A DNA stretch of 64,000 bases from Lumbricus terrestris. Its lineage: Eukaryota; Annelida; Clitellata; Crassiclitellata; Lumbricidae. The notes beneath the pieces were generated by a model. It was given only the letters and a program-made list of their open reading frames with translations. It did not search any database and had not been told where the DNA came from. Below are positions 1 through 9,964 of this stretch, in pieces (the first letter of the stretch is position 1; the number at the start of each line of letters is the position of its first letter). A program made the translations under genes and the position numbers. The stretch lies in assembly GCA_949752735.1 (NCBI GenBank), contig OX457053.1:751293-815292 (forward strand), in the 5' to 3' direction.

Positions 1-793
1 CAACTAGCACAATATTCAAAAAGTTGTTTGCGAAGTACATTACCAGCTGAACGTAAAGCGTTCATGGCAAGTTGAATTGGGACCGAGATGTTGTTTTCGG
101 AATCAAATAATCGTCGCCAAGTTATGGAATCTGGATTTCGCTTCTTCTCTGGTTTGGCTACATATCTCTTCAAGCCATCCCCTTCCCAGATTTCAAAAGT
201 CGGCGCAATGTCCACAGAATAGGAAATACTGTGAGCATATTTAAGTTCTGGAATGACATCCATCTGGATTGCAGTTCCGTGTTGTTTAGGACGAAGGTCG
301 TACCCTGGAAAGGGTTTCGTGTTCATCCATTTCTGTAACTCACCAAAGAATGCCGCTGTCGTCTTTCCAGCATCAACAATGCACATGTCATTCTCGAAGG
401 TTAAACATCCTGCAAAGAATTTTTGATTAATTGATCTGTAGTAATCTGGAGAACCTCTGCATCCGTTTTCCACTTTGAGCAACGCGTAACCATGTCTTCC
501 TGGTATCTCCACAAGTTGCAGTTCGCACTCTTCCGGGATTTTCAAGACGAACATTACATCAAATTCAAAGTCGTCATCTTCTTCACTTTTCACAACCTTG
601 ACGCCTTCGTAAGAGCCTCCGATTCTTCTGATAGCAGTGCAAACGCCAACGTATTTGAAGAATTTGTCCAAGACATATTCATGAAAAGCTCTGGACATCT
701 TCAAGTTTTCTGGTGACATGGCATACATCGTATCGAAGTTTGAAACAGCAAGAAAAAACTCTTCGCTCTGCTGCCCATCAGCCGATTCCAGAT
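1..793 (-). CDS. cGAS-like receptor / Mab-21 nucleotidyltransferase, gene A (partial, catalytic residues intact)
   Basis: The minus strand reads open from about 793 to the window edge, so the C-terminal part lies outside. The catalytic signature of cGAS/Mab-21 nucleotidyltransferases is complete: loop GGSYEGVKV, then FEFDVMFV with the E-x-D metal ligands, then SVDIAPTF with the third acid. Known members make cyclic or linear nucleotide second messengers that activate STING; product and ligand cannot be predicted here. An AG acceptor at 795-794 begins the exon in the same phase as the paralogues, giving (G)AT CTG GAA. The segment EEFFLAV aligns with EELYRAF of gene C, so the first in-frame ATG (about 730) is probably not the real start and an upstream exon is expected. 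A GTAAG donor near 1100 is one candidate end of that exon. An ITPRIP-like Mab-21 protein is the main alternative. Confidence 0.8.
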
Positions 794-2111
794 CTAATAA
801 GATATTATATTGAAATTACGCATTACTAATTTACTAGGTTAGCAAAATAAATTATTGCTTCGCTACGTCAAATAGACTTAAATTTATTAGTCTAGGCCTA
901 GGCTATATCAATTCTCAGATTTTACGAAAATCTGAAGAACCATGAAACCTAATGAGTATTTCAACAAATTTGTATGACGTAATTATTTGACAGCGCATTT
1001 TTAGCAAGTAGAAGACTAGTAATTGCAATTTATAGCTTCTACGACGCCTGTGTTATTACGCAAGGTATTAAACGATGGTGCTTCGAGACCAAATCTTACC
1101 TTGCGTCAATAAAAATTCAGCAAATCAGTCGGAAATAGGCTTAAGGAAGAGAGGCAGGCTAATGAAAGTGGTTAGTATTATGCATTAGTGTATGGTGAGA
1201 AGTCTGGGATATTCATTTAGGCCTAGGCTAAGTCTTAATGAACTGCTTATCATTTAGATAATAATTTTTGTAAGTGAAAATTGGAAATTCAATTTTTGAG
1301 CATTGTGACTGCGCTATCATATGTAGCCCTAAATGTTGCTCTGTTACTATTATTACAAAGTTGCTATATGATTTGTGCAGTTTATAATTTATACATAAGA
1401 TGCATTAATTTATTAGCGTGCTATGAAAGACCTAGCCTACATCAAATCATATTATTAATCTTCTCAGCTATAATATCTTTTATAACATCTATCTCTCAGT
1501 TTGAATTGTAATTTATGTTCAAGACTTGCCGTTAGTTCTTTCACTTGGCTTAGAACCTTAGACTATTTGTTACCTGTTTTTTTGTTGTATAAAATGTAAT
1601 GAATGTGCGATTGTGCGCATGTCGAAAGGCAACTTACTTACTTACTTACTTTCAGTGAACTTACTTTCGATGCTAAACTGAGTTCGGATTGGTTTTAATC
1701 TGCCATTGGTTGAGGCAGTAGGCCTATATTTTAAAACACAGGTGCCACAGAAGATGCTGACTAGTCATGTAAAGTAACAATATTATTTTATTGTCGCGAT
1801 AAGAAATTTACTTTTCTAATCTTTCTATAGTTTGCTTCTCTAACGACTAACCTGTCGATGAAGTTCGATTCGCCATTCTTCGTGAACTAAGTCGATCGTC
1901 TGAAGACTGAGTCAAGGCTACAGTAGGCGGCCTACAGAAAATAGACATAGGCTTAAGTTAGTTCTCAAAATTACTTCAAATCTGCTTTATTTACAACTGA
2001 GTCATCATTCATGATATATATTTCTTTGCATGCAGCAATAGAGTGCACACATGCCTAATTCAATAGTCTACAAATTTTGGCGTTGACGTAGGCCTACGCA
2101 AAACATCCTTG
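794..2111. other. Non-coding sequence upstream of gene A
   Basis: No convincing gene is seen. It probably holds the first intron and upstream region of gene A. It contains a short (ACTT)n run at about 1633-1652 and several TAGGCCTA palindromes. A hydrophobic plus-strand reading frame at 1281-1511 lacks an ATG and shows no domain. Confidence 0.5.
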
Positions 2112-2119
2112 ATGTAGCC

Positions 2120-2376
2120 CAGTGGCGTAGCCAAGGGGGGTTTCGGGGTTAAAGTCCCCCCCATTGACCTAGAAAAAAGTTTTTAAAGGTTATTTATCCA
2201 CTTCAATAAGAAAAAACAAAACAATTGCTTGTAGCAACAATTGTCTTTCTTACTTTATTCCATTTGTCACTTTATTCCCTTTTTATTTACTGTAGGGCCT
2301 ACTACTGTTGGGTTGGTTTCAGAAAGGGTATCCGGCCAGGCAAAAAAAACATGAAAAATTCCTGGCTACGCCACTG
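2120..2376. mobile_element. hAT-like MITE, family CAGTGGCGTAGCC, copy 1
   Basis: The termini are inverted: CAGTGGCGTAGCCA at the left and TGGCTACGCCACTG at the right. The element is flanked by a perfect 8-bp target duplication ATGTAGCC (2112-2119 and 2377-2384). CAG-starting ends plus an 8-bp duplication are typical of hAT transposons. It encodes nothing and matches the element at 42167-42427 internally. Confidence 0.9.
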
Positions 2377-2447
2377 ATGTAGCCTAGTATAACTTTCTTC
2401 AGCAACTCTACGATAGAGCGAAAATGTTGATGGTCTAAACTTACTCA

Positions 2448-2745
2448 TCTACACATGGGCGCCGGTAGATATTTTGCAGGAGGGGCAAGCTCGATGGTCA
2501 CGGTTAACTTTTTCGCAAAAGCTTGAAAAATGCAGTGCGGGAAATTAACAACAATCGTATTTGTATTATAGAGGTTTCTAAGTGTAAATTTTTCAGTTTC
2601 ACTTTGTGTATTATTTGTATCATTACATCATTAATGCCTCAGAGCGAAGAAATTTGCTAAAAACCAAAACAAAGTGGTTACAAAATAACTGTCAATTTCC
2701 AGGGGGCATTTGCTCCTCTAACTTGACCCTATGTGCGGGTGCCAT
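2448..2745. mobile_element. Old MITE copy, family CATGGGCGCC
   Basis: The left end CATGGGCGCCGG and right end GTGCGGGTGCCATG are inverted. The interior (GCAGGAGGGGCAA near one end, GGGGGCATTTGCTCC near the other) matches the better preserved copy at 47426-47787. No clean target duplication remains, so this is an older insertion. Confidence 0.65.
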
Positions 2746-3784
2746 GCTTCTGCTCGACATATTTTATATACGGGACCAGTAAGTTGGCGCTTATCGTAAG
2801 AACACAGATCAACAGCCTAACCTGTGGGTTCGCAATGTTTCAGAGTAGACCCCTTCGACCCTCTATAATTTTTCTACGCGGGTTTACGTGTATGACAACA
2901 CTGCCGCGGTACTAAGAACAGAAGATCGGCGTGGACGCGGGATTGGTATACGTAGTTTCAGTTTGACGTCACTGTGTGATAACAAAGATCATTAACGACG
3001 CCCTCCTTCTTTATCCAGGCTTGGGACTGGCACTGGCAGAGTGGACGCGGGATTGAATCCCGGCGCTACCCTCACAAAGGTCGATGATGCAACCTTTCAC
3101 TCACTAGATGACGCTTGAAAATTGAACAGCAAAATAGATGAACGCCTTGCATGACTGTCGTAAATTAAATCGACTCCTGTGATTAATTAATTATAGCCAC
3201 TCGTTATTGTATTAGCCTATACTCATGCTTTATAATCACACTATTATGATGTGTCGGTATACGAATAATAAGCACGAACATGATACTGGATGATAGTCGA
3301 TATAATGTATAATTCTAGTAATTCAGTACCTTGAGGGATGACTCCGTAGAGGTAACACAAAGTTAAATACTTCGAACAACTGTCTTTAGAGCCAGAAAAA
3401 CAGCTTAAAAGCCGACACAATTATGCAGACCTACTTGTATACACGCCAACGGCTTCCTGAAAAATGAAACTGAAAACTAGGCTACCTGCTAAGCGCCTTC
3501 TTCTGTCTTGCAACAATACTGACAGAAGCCTAATCAGCAGACTCGATGGTTCATGACCTATATACGGTGGTAGGCTAGGCCTATGCATCGGTCGAGTCTA
3601 CTGTATATTGGATAAGACTTTCACAGACCTATGATCTCACCACTTCAACCGGCGTGCAGCGCTAAGTTGGGCCTAGGCTCATCGCATCTAGGCCATTTAT
3701 CAGCAGCAAGAAATTCTATACTTAATACATGCATAAATTTGGTCTAATTCATGCCATGGTAATTAATTATTTATTTTATTTTTC
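2746..3784. other. Unannotated intergenic sequence
   Basis: I see no gene. GTGGACGCGGGATTG occurs twice (about 2931 and 3042), suggesting a decayed tRNA-like or SINE-like repeat; the second copy runs into GAATCCCGGCGC. Confidence 0.4.
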
Positions 3785-3992
3785 GCATTTGCAGTAGCGC
3801 CCCTTCGAGCTTTCTACTCGATTAGGAGCTTTCCCAACTACAGCGCGAACACTGCATCGGAATGTCACGCCGAAGCGCACGAGTAACTGCAAGTGAAGGA
3901 CTTGCTCAAGGTCCATACGCGGTGGCGTAGGATTCGAACCTGGAACCCTCCGGCTTTAGGGCGCCGTGTCCACCACTACACCACCGCGCTCA
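3785..3992 (-). mobile_element. tRNA-derived SINE (family 1), copy 1
   Basis: Read on the minus strand it starts GCGCGGTGGTGTAGTGGTGG. It has a tRNA-like A box TGGTGTAGTGG (3973-3983) and a perfect B box GGTTCGAATCC (3930-3940), so an internal RNA polymerase III promoter is visible. The 3' end carries GAAGGGGCGCTA, the tail shared with L2-type LINE remnants in this window, which suggests mobilisation by an L2-like reverse transcriptase. Other copies lie at 46493-46707 and 60846-61044. Confidence 0.8.
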
Positions 3993-3994
3993 AC

Positions 3995-4890
3995 ACTGCT
4001 CCTGAAATTTAGGTCTAGGCCTATACGCTGCGTGAATTTGTTGGTCTATTTAGAAGTATTCTAACGACTAACCTGTCGATGAAGTTCGATCTGTAGACCC
4101 ACTGTGTAAATGTTAATGTTTGGATAATTATGTTCGTAGTCTGAGGAGACTCTGCCACGGCCCGCAGGTTAAACTCCTTCAACACAATTATTATTGGCGG
4201 TGGACAGGGAGAAATGGAGAAGCTGCATTGCCCGTTGTGCAGAATTGCACGAAAAGGACTGATATGGAGATGACACTGAGAAACGAAATCAACAACAGTT
4301 TTCAATTATATTTACTTTATCGTACATCAAAATAATAACTTAAATTAGTTATCGCCATTTAGCAGCTCATAGACAACGAGGTAAAACAATGCCATCAGAT
4401 AAACTATAGATTAATATCAAAGTTCCAATTCGATTCAAAATTCATAATTGCATTGGACCTGTTTTCAATAAGTAATACATGTTTAAAATAATTATCGGCA
4501 AAGTAAATGCTGGTTTGTATGAATTGCAAACTTGAATGTCAAATGTGTTCTTTGTCAATTAAATCTCTTCACATGATTCTTAGGCCTACTTTGAGTGAGG
4601 TAGGCCCTACGGCACATCTAGGGCACTGTCCATTAATCATTTGAGCACATTATTTAAAAAAAAACGCAAAACATTATAATACTCAAAGACTGTCCTGTTT
4701 ATAAAAGTAGTCAATTCTAAACACTCATCAACGTTTGATCCTTAATCTGCATCGTCTATACTTTCTCGAAGACTGAAACTGTAATTAACGGTGGGCTCAC
4801 GGATGCTATTTATAGCGTTTTTACGATGTCCAACAGCTCAGATCAACATACTGATAATATCATTCGATAGGAAGTCGGCCTACCACGTGA
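3995..4890. other. Unannotated intergenic sequence
   Basis: No gene or repeat structure recognised. CTAACGACTAACCTGTCGATGAAG at about 4062 also occurs near 1840-1862, so part of this is a dispersed repeat. Confidence 0.4.
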
Positions 4891-4898
4891 ATCACACG

Positions 4899-6087
4899 CA
4901 GGCCCGCCGACAGAAATTCCGGGCCCCTGGGCTGAGCAGTCAGGGCCCCAAACTATCTCTTTAGACTTATCGAGCCAATTTACACAAAAACAAATCAAAG
5001 TAACAATTGGTGTCTGTACGAATGTACGCTAATGCGTACATTTATGATTTTAATCAGTTCTTAATGTTAAGAATTTAATTTTAAAATAATATGGTAATCA
5101 CTAATCAACAAGCAACTTTTCTGGATTTGACTGCAACAATAGGCCTATCCTTTATAATATCCTGATAGTTTTCTATCTTGTCTGCGAACCTAAAAATGCA
5201 CGTCGGAAATGCTCTTTCATCATCCTCTGGAAAATTGTCCGAATGTCTTGGAGGACCGTTTCTTATAAGCTTAATAGCAGTCTATAATTATCGTCTCAAT
5301 CGTTTGTGTAGCCTATAGGTCTAAAAGCGGGCCCTTGCGGCAGAGTACCAACATCAAAACAATGCCTCTTTTACAGTTTCCGTAATTTCAGCATTTTCAT
5401 GATTTTTATTTACGATGTTTTCATTTTGAACTAAGATATTATAACATCGCAAACTTCATTTTCATCCATTCAGTTATGTACGATCATCATGCAGTCACGT
5501 TTAGGCCTAATTCACTAGAATCAACCGATGTAGCCTAGGTGTAATAACTAATTACTGGCTCTGATTGCCTTCTTTTGATATTCTGAATTAAAATAGTGTG
5601 CTACTGTATAAGCTTACCAATTTTTGCCTTTTCAAACTTATTAACGTTTTCTTTTGCTTTTGTGCTCCAGATGTGTGTTTAGGCCTATAAAATATTCCAT
5701 CATTGCGAGATAAATTTATCATTTAGGCTAGATTTGTTCACTTTCGATTTAAATCTGACAAAGCATAATTTAGCAAAAGAACGTTCGTAGACGGAAGTGA
5801 GCGGGTTGATTGGCAAAACACTGATAACTAAGGTAATGGACAGTTTGAAACTTAAACAGTTGTAGTAGTGTAACAGTGATAGCCTATTAGACTCTATTTA
5901 AAACAACATAAATCACAAACAATAGGCTAAGTAATGTGAGTGATTAAAGGTTGGGCCCGCCGCCCGTAGGCCTAATCAACATATGAAACATATCATAATC
6001 ACTGTAGCCCGGGCCCCCTCCGGGCCCCTAAAAGTCGCCGGGCCCCTGGGCATTTGCCCCCCCTGTCCCCCCCTCTCGGCGGGCCTG
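4899..6087. mobile_element. hAT-like non-autonomous element, ends CAGGCCCGCCGA
   Basis: The ends are inverted (CAGGCCCGCCGA and TCGGCGGGCCTG) and flanked by a perfect 8-bp target duplication ATCACACG (4891-4898 and 6088-6095). The element is about 1.19 kb, with G/C-rich subterminal GGGCCCCTGGG blocks at both ends. No transposase frame is visible. Confidence 0.9.
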
Positions 6088-6095
6088 ATCACACG

Positions 6096-6690
6096 CGTTT
6101 ATAGGGGTCACTTCATAATATTATTATGCAGTGTGTATCCACGAAACATTTAACTTAGTTTACATATAGACTAGTGGATGAAAGGGTAGATCTTTCACTT
6201 GTACCAATCGCCGCCAGAGGGCCAGCGTCAGAAGATGATGATGATGATGATGATGATGATAATGATGATGATAATGATGATGATAATGAATGTGGGATGA
6301 GAAATGTTCACAACGTCTTGATATTGTAAAAATGAATCGATTGAGTGTGGGAGAAGGTTGCAGTTAAAACCCATCATCGCAACGCCGTGAGCATTAACAA
6401 AAAGTTTCACATCAGAATAGAAGTCATAATCATAAACCTTAGAGTGATAGGCAATTCAGAAACATATCAAGCTGAAACTACTTGAGAAAACATTTTCAAA
6501 TGGAGCGGCAAGTCTTCATCAAAATCCGGCAATAAAATGACTACTGAAAGCGACACCATATTATTTTAAGAAACCGATGGAAAACAACAGGAAGGTTTTG
6601 AAGAGAATAGCTGGTCTATTCAGAATGTGCGCATCTGAGGGATAGATACTATAATAGGGAAACAGCACAATGATTTCAGAAGCAAGTTCA
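6096..6690. repeat. 3' flank of gene B with an (ATG)n microsatellite
   Basis: A GATGAT triplet run lies at about 6234-6292. The remainder follows the stop codon of gene B on the minus strand and probably includes its 3' UTR. No other gene is seen. Confidence 0.6.
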
Positions 6691-9232
6691 TCACTGCAGA
6701 AGTTTCCTCATTTCGCTTTCATTCACTCGAAGTCGTTTAATTCTATCGCGTAAGTAATCCACGGTAAACGAAGGCATCTTCGACAGAAGATTAATCTCCG
6801 GTAGAAAGTAATGAGGGATGTTTCTTGCAGCCAGACACTTTTCCAATCGCGCGAGGACATCCGCCAATCTCTTTCCGAACATAACTTCACTCCAGTCTTC
6901 ATTGACGTCCGTTTCATGGAGAACGATAGTCTTCAGTTGATAGGAAGTGAAATTGCCAAAGTCCGCTTCACGTTTTCTAAGGACTTTGAGAACACGAAGA
7001 ACCAGCTTTGCTCCGTCGCACAACTTCTGTCTCTCCTGCAGAGCAAACGATCGATGCCACGTCATCGTGTCGTCAGGAGTTTTATCGCCGTCTATTGACC
7101 TCGACTCGTACAACTCGTCTCCGATCTTATACGCTGGAATAATATGCACCGTGCAAAGACAAGAGCCCCAGGACAGCCACCAACTGTCCGGGTAGACCCC
7201 CATTTGAAGAACGACTCCACCGCGATGGAGTATCACCTTTCCATTCATTTGCTTCGACTCTGAGAAGCACTTCTGCAGTTCATCGTGGATCAGATTGACG
7301 GTCTTCTCTGCGTCCAGGTATCTGTTGCCCATTAAGGTTCCAAGAATTCCCCAATGTCTGAGCACTCGGTCGAAAACTGGACTTGGCTCCCGTCCGTGAA
7401 TATAACGAAGCCAGGCATAGCCGGGCATGTCTCCTCTTTTCTCTGCCTCAATATCAAAACCATTGACTGTCTGGATGATGAACACTTTGAGATGGATGTT
7501 GTGGTCTTCATCGATGTTTAAACCGTCATACGTGCTTCCTGTCTTCTCAATGTAATCACAGATACCTCGATGCTGCAGACATTGCTCGATTTCAGTCATG
7601 AATTGTGCGTTTATGGTCACCGCCTTAGACATGTCCTTAGATGGCTTCTGAATGTATTTGCTCGTGAAGTTTGAGAATGAACGGCGCATCAGACGACCTG
7701 CAACAAATCACAATTCCACCGACTATCACCATTCCTGACATCTTCTAGGCGTGACTTCCAATCATAGCAGCCTCATTCGACTACTTAAGATATGCATAGG
7801 CTTAGGTAATCTGCGACATGTATAATAGGCAAAAGGTAGCTACGTACACAAATACGTACGTACATACCTACATACCTACATACGTACGTACATACCTACG
7901 TACACAAATGCCTAATTGCATTAGATTGGATACAAATGCGATTACTCGCTCAGATGGGCATGTAGCGTGTTACTTACTTACATACTCACTTAGCTATATA
8001 TAGGCCTACCTACCTATGAATATATGATAATTATATCTTAGTTCAACCACTTGAATAATGTTTTCACGATAATTACTTTTGCTTAGACCTACTTATTCTG
8101 GTGGCGTTGCATTGTATGACTGTGGCTGTGCTTCGGTCGATCAATAAGAGATCTGCCGTACAATATCATTCTGTTGTCCTGGCTCGCAGTGTCCTTCGAT
8201 CTGCCATTATAGCGGGAAACTGTTGGTCTCTCGCGTTGGAATCTCAACCTGTCAGTGTCGTGCTTTCTCAGTTGTAGGTCAATCTGTCTCGAATTATAGA
8301 CTCCCGATGGAGATACGCCCGATACCTAGGGTTGACTCGTCAGTGTTTTTGAATCACCGTGGTTGGACTGGGAGCGCCTCTAAGCGGACGTCTTTAAGGG
8401 GCACTATATAAATTCTTAAAATGAATGAATGAATTAAAATGAAGAATGAATGAAAAGAGGTAAATCTGGGTTATTGTTACTGACGTCTCGGTAGGAAGTA
8501 AACAGTATGGCGGTCACAGATACACGCAGAATAGAGCGGCCTCAACTCCGGCGATCGATAGCCCAATGTTTCCGCGCGAAACATTGGGGTCCCGCTTCAG
8601 TCAGTGATGTTGTGTAAAGTAAGTAAGTAAGTGATGAAGGTATTTCTAGATCTGAAATAGAAGTCGGATTGATGAAAAAACGCTAAAGTAATGGAAGCTG
8701 GATGATGGTATTCTTATATTTGAAATAGAAGCTGGGCTGACGAAAATAACAGGCGAGAAACAGAAGCTGGGTTAATAAAAATATTATAGCTTAGATTGGA
8801 GCAGGATTGATGAAAATGTTGTTGATTAAATTAGAGCTGGATGGATAAAGATCTTCTTAATTAAATAGGAGCTGGAGTGATGAAAAATAATCATTATTGA
8901 AACAGAAGTTGGATTCATAAAACAGCTGATGCAATTGAAAAAGCTGGACTTTTACTTACTTACTTATTTTTGCCTGCTGTCTTATTGCACACTTTCCGTG
9001 TCTTTTGACCATTGACTATTAAGCGGAAACATTGGGCTATCGATCGCCGGAGTTGAGACCGCTCTATTCTGCGTGCATCTGCGACCGCCATTCTGTTTAC
9101 TTCCTACCGAGACGTCAGTAACAATAACCTAAATCTGTATGTGTCCATACCTTTAACCCATCGCACCAGTCTGTAGCTTGCATATGCTGCCGTCGTAACA
9201 AAAATTCCACCGACTATCACCATTCCTGACAT
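6691..9232 (-). CDS. Membrane-anchored cGAS-like pseudoenzyme, gene B (two exons: 9232-9151 and 7697-6691)
   Basis: Exon 1 has an ATG at 9232-9230 with an in-frame TAG two codons upstream. It encodes a hydrophobic helix starting MSGMVIVGGIFV and ends in phase 1 at a GT donor (9150-9149). Exon 2 opens after TTGTTGCAG at 7698 and reads in frame to the stop, giving about 362 residues. Basic residues after the helix (R, R, K) predict a cytosolic C-terminal domain. The Mab-21 fold is recognisable: loop GSTYDG, the block PSPVFDRVLRHWG, and the C-terminal helical domain TSYQLKTIVL. The E-x-D ligands of the paralogues are replaced (HLKV where gene C has EFDV) and the third acid is His (VHIIPAY). Metal-dependent catalysis is therefore not expected. 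It may bind ligand, regulate active paralogues, or be decaying, but the full-length open frame argues for function. Confidence 0.8.
7704..7744 (-). pseudogene. Ghost copy of gene B exon 1 next to exon 2
   Basis: About 40 bases repeat the start of gene B exon 1 (encoding MSGMVIVGGI), including the ATG and the upstream TAG. They sit immediately 5' of the exon 2 splice acceptor. Read straight through, this start would enter exon 2 in the wrong frame and stop early, so it is not a usable alternative first exon. It looks like a remnant of a local duplication. Confidence 0.75.
7840..7910. repeat. (CGTA/CATA)n microsatellite in gene B intron
   Basis: A run of ACGTACGTACATACCTACAT-type tetranucleotides inside the 1.45-kb intron of gene B. 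Confidence 0.85.
8090..8450 (+). mobile_element. L2-like LINE, 3' end fragment
   Basis: The segment ends GGGAGCGCCTCTAAGCGG, then AAGGGGCACTATATAAAT, then GAATGAAT repeats. This is the same tail as the L2-like LINE at 25655-26935. The upstream part carries decayed C-terminal reverse transcriptase coding sequence. It is 5' truncated and lies in the intron of gene B. Confidence 0.65.
8463..9134. mobile_element. Fold-back DNA element with minisatellite core, copy 1
   Basis: The outer arms are inverted over about 125 bases (left 8463-8590, right about 9010-9134), sharing GGTTATTGTTACTGACGTCT and GGCGATCGATAGCCCAATGT. Between them lies a run of about 32-36-bp repeats of the type GAAGCTGGATTGATGAAAA. 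The same core sits between different arms at 23692-25370 and 58157-58545. The right arm ends only about 15 bases from the gene B exon 1 donor. Confidence 0.8.
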
Positions 9233-9364
9233 CTTCTAGCCGATAAATTCTATTCAATGACAGATATCGTTAAACCTGTTTGCTGCGTTTATTCAAACCA
9301 TAACACCTTCGCTGTAGTCTACTAACTCAAGCGCTCTTTGAACTCGGCAGAATTCTTGTAAACA

Positions 9365-9410
9365 AAAACTGCGTTCTTCCCCTATAATCTATTTATAGCG
9401 GGAAATTTCC
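9365..9410 (-). promoter_or_regulatory. Probable gene B core promoter: kappaB-like site plus TATA box
   Basis: On the minus strand CTATAAATAG (9398-9389) is a good TATA box, predicting transcription start near 9365 and a 5' UTR of about 130 bases before the ATG at 9232. Directly upstream lies GGAAATTTCCC (9410-9400), which fits the Rel/NF-kappaB consensus. An inducible immune promoter would suit a cGLR family gene. This is sequence matching only. Confidence 0.55.
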
Positions 9411-9960
9411 AGCATAAATTTTTCCGCTGACCAACTGAAGCCTCGCTGGCTGAAGCTATGGATAGACAGACAGACCATTGACTGAACTAAGCCGTTGAGC
9501 TCAACTGCTGTCAATAATAATATTATGCATTATAATCCAGCTGCAGATGACGGTTCTTTGATTCCTAATAAAAATCACGTTGATGCAATTCACGGCAGCA
9601 AAAGTTAAAACTAGCGCTCTTTGAATAACATTCAACGGGCGAATGTAATGTACATTATGTACGCGAAATGTTAGAAAAACGTCCGCGCCCACACTGGAAG
9701 ACCAGCTTATTCACCGCGCAAGAATCCGTCTTGGTGAGTAGGCTAAGCCCTGGCTTATCGGTGCTCAGTGGCATGGAATATGCTTAGTGCTTGCGCCGTG
9801 TATTTCGGTGAATTTATCTAGCGCTGTTTAACAGCTCATCTAAGGCAATCTGGAAAACCGCCTTCGCGAGTCTGAAAGAACCCAAACCGAAAGGCGCATC
9901 ATCATTCTGCTCAAAAAATATCGTGGATGTAACCATACTTGAAATAAAGATTGCAATAGG
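9411..9960. other. Unannotated sequence upstream of gene B
   Basis: No gene or clear repeat recognised. It probably includes distal promoter sequence of gene B. Confidence 0.4.
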
Positions 9961-9964
9961 CTAA

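Noticed and set aside
1281..1511. Hydrophobic plus-strand frame considered as a membrane-anchor exon
   Set aside because: Wrong strand for gene A, no ATG at its start, and no donor in the expected phase.
3973..3983. A genuine tRNA gene on the minus strand near 3930-3992
   Set aside because: A and B boxes are present but the sequence does not close an acceptor stem and continues into a LINE-like tail; two more copies exist, so it is a SINE.
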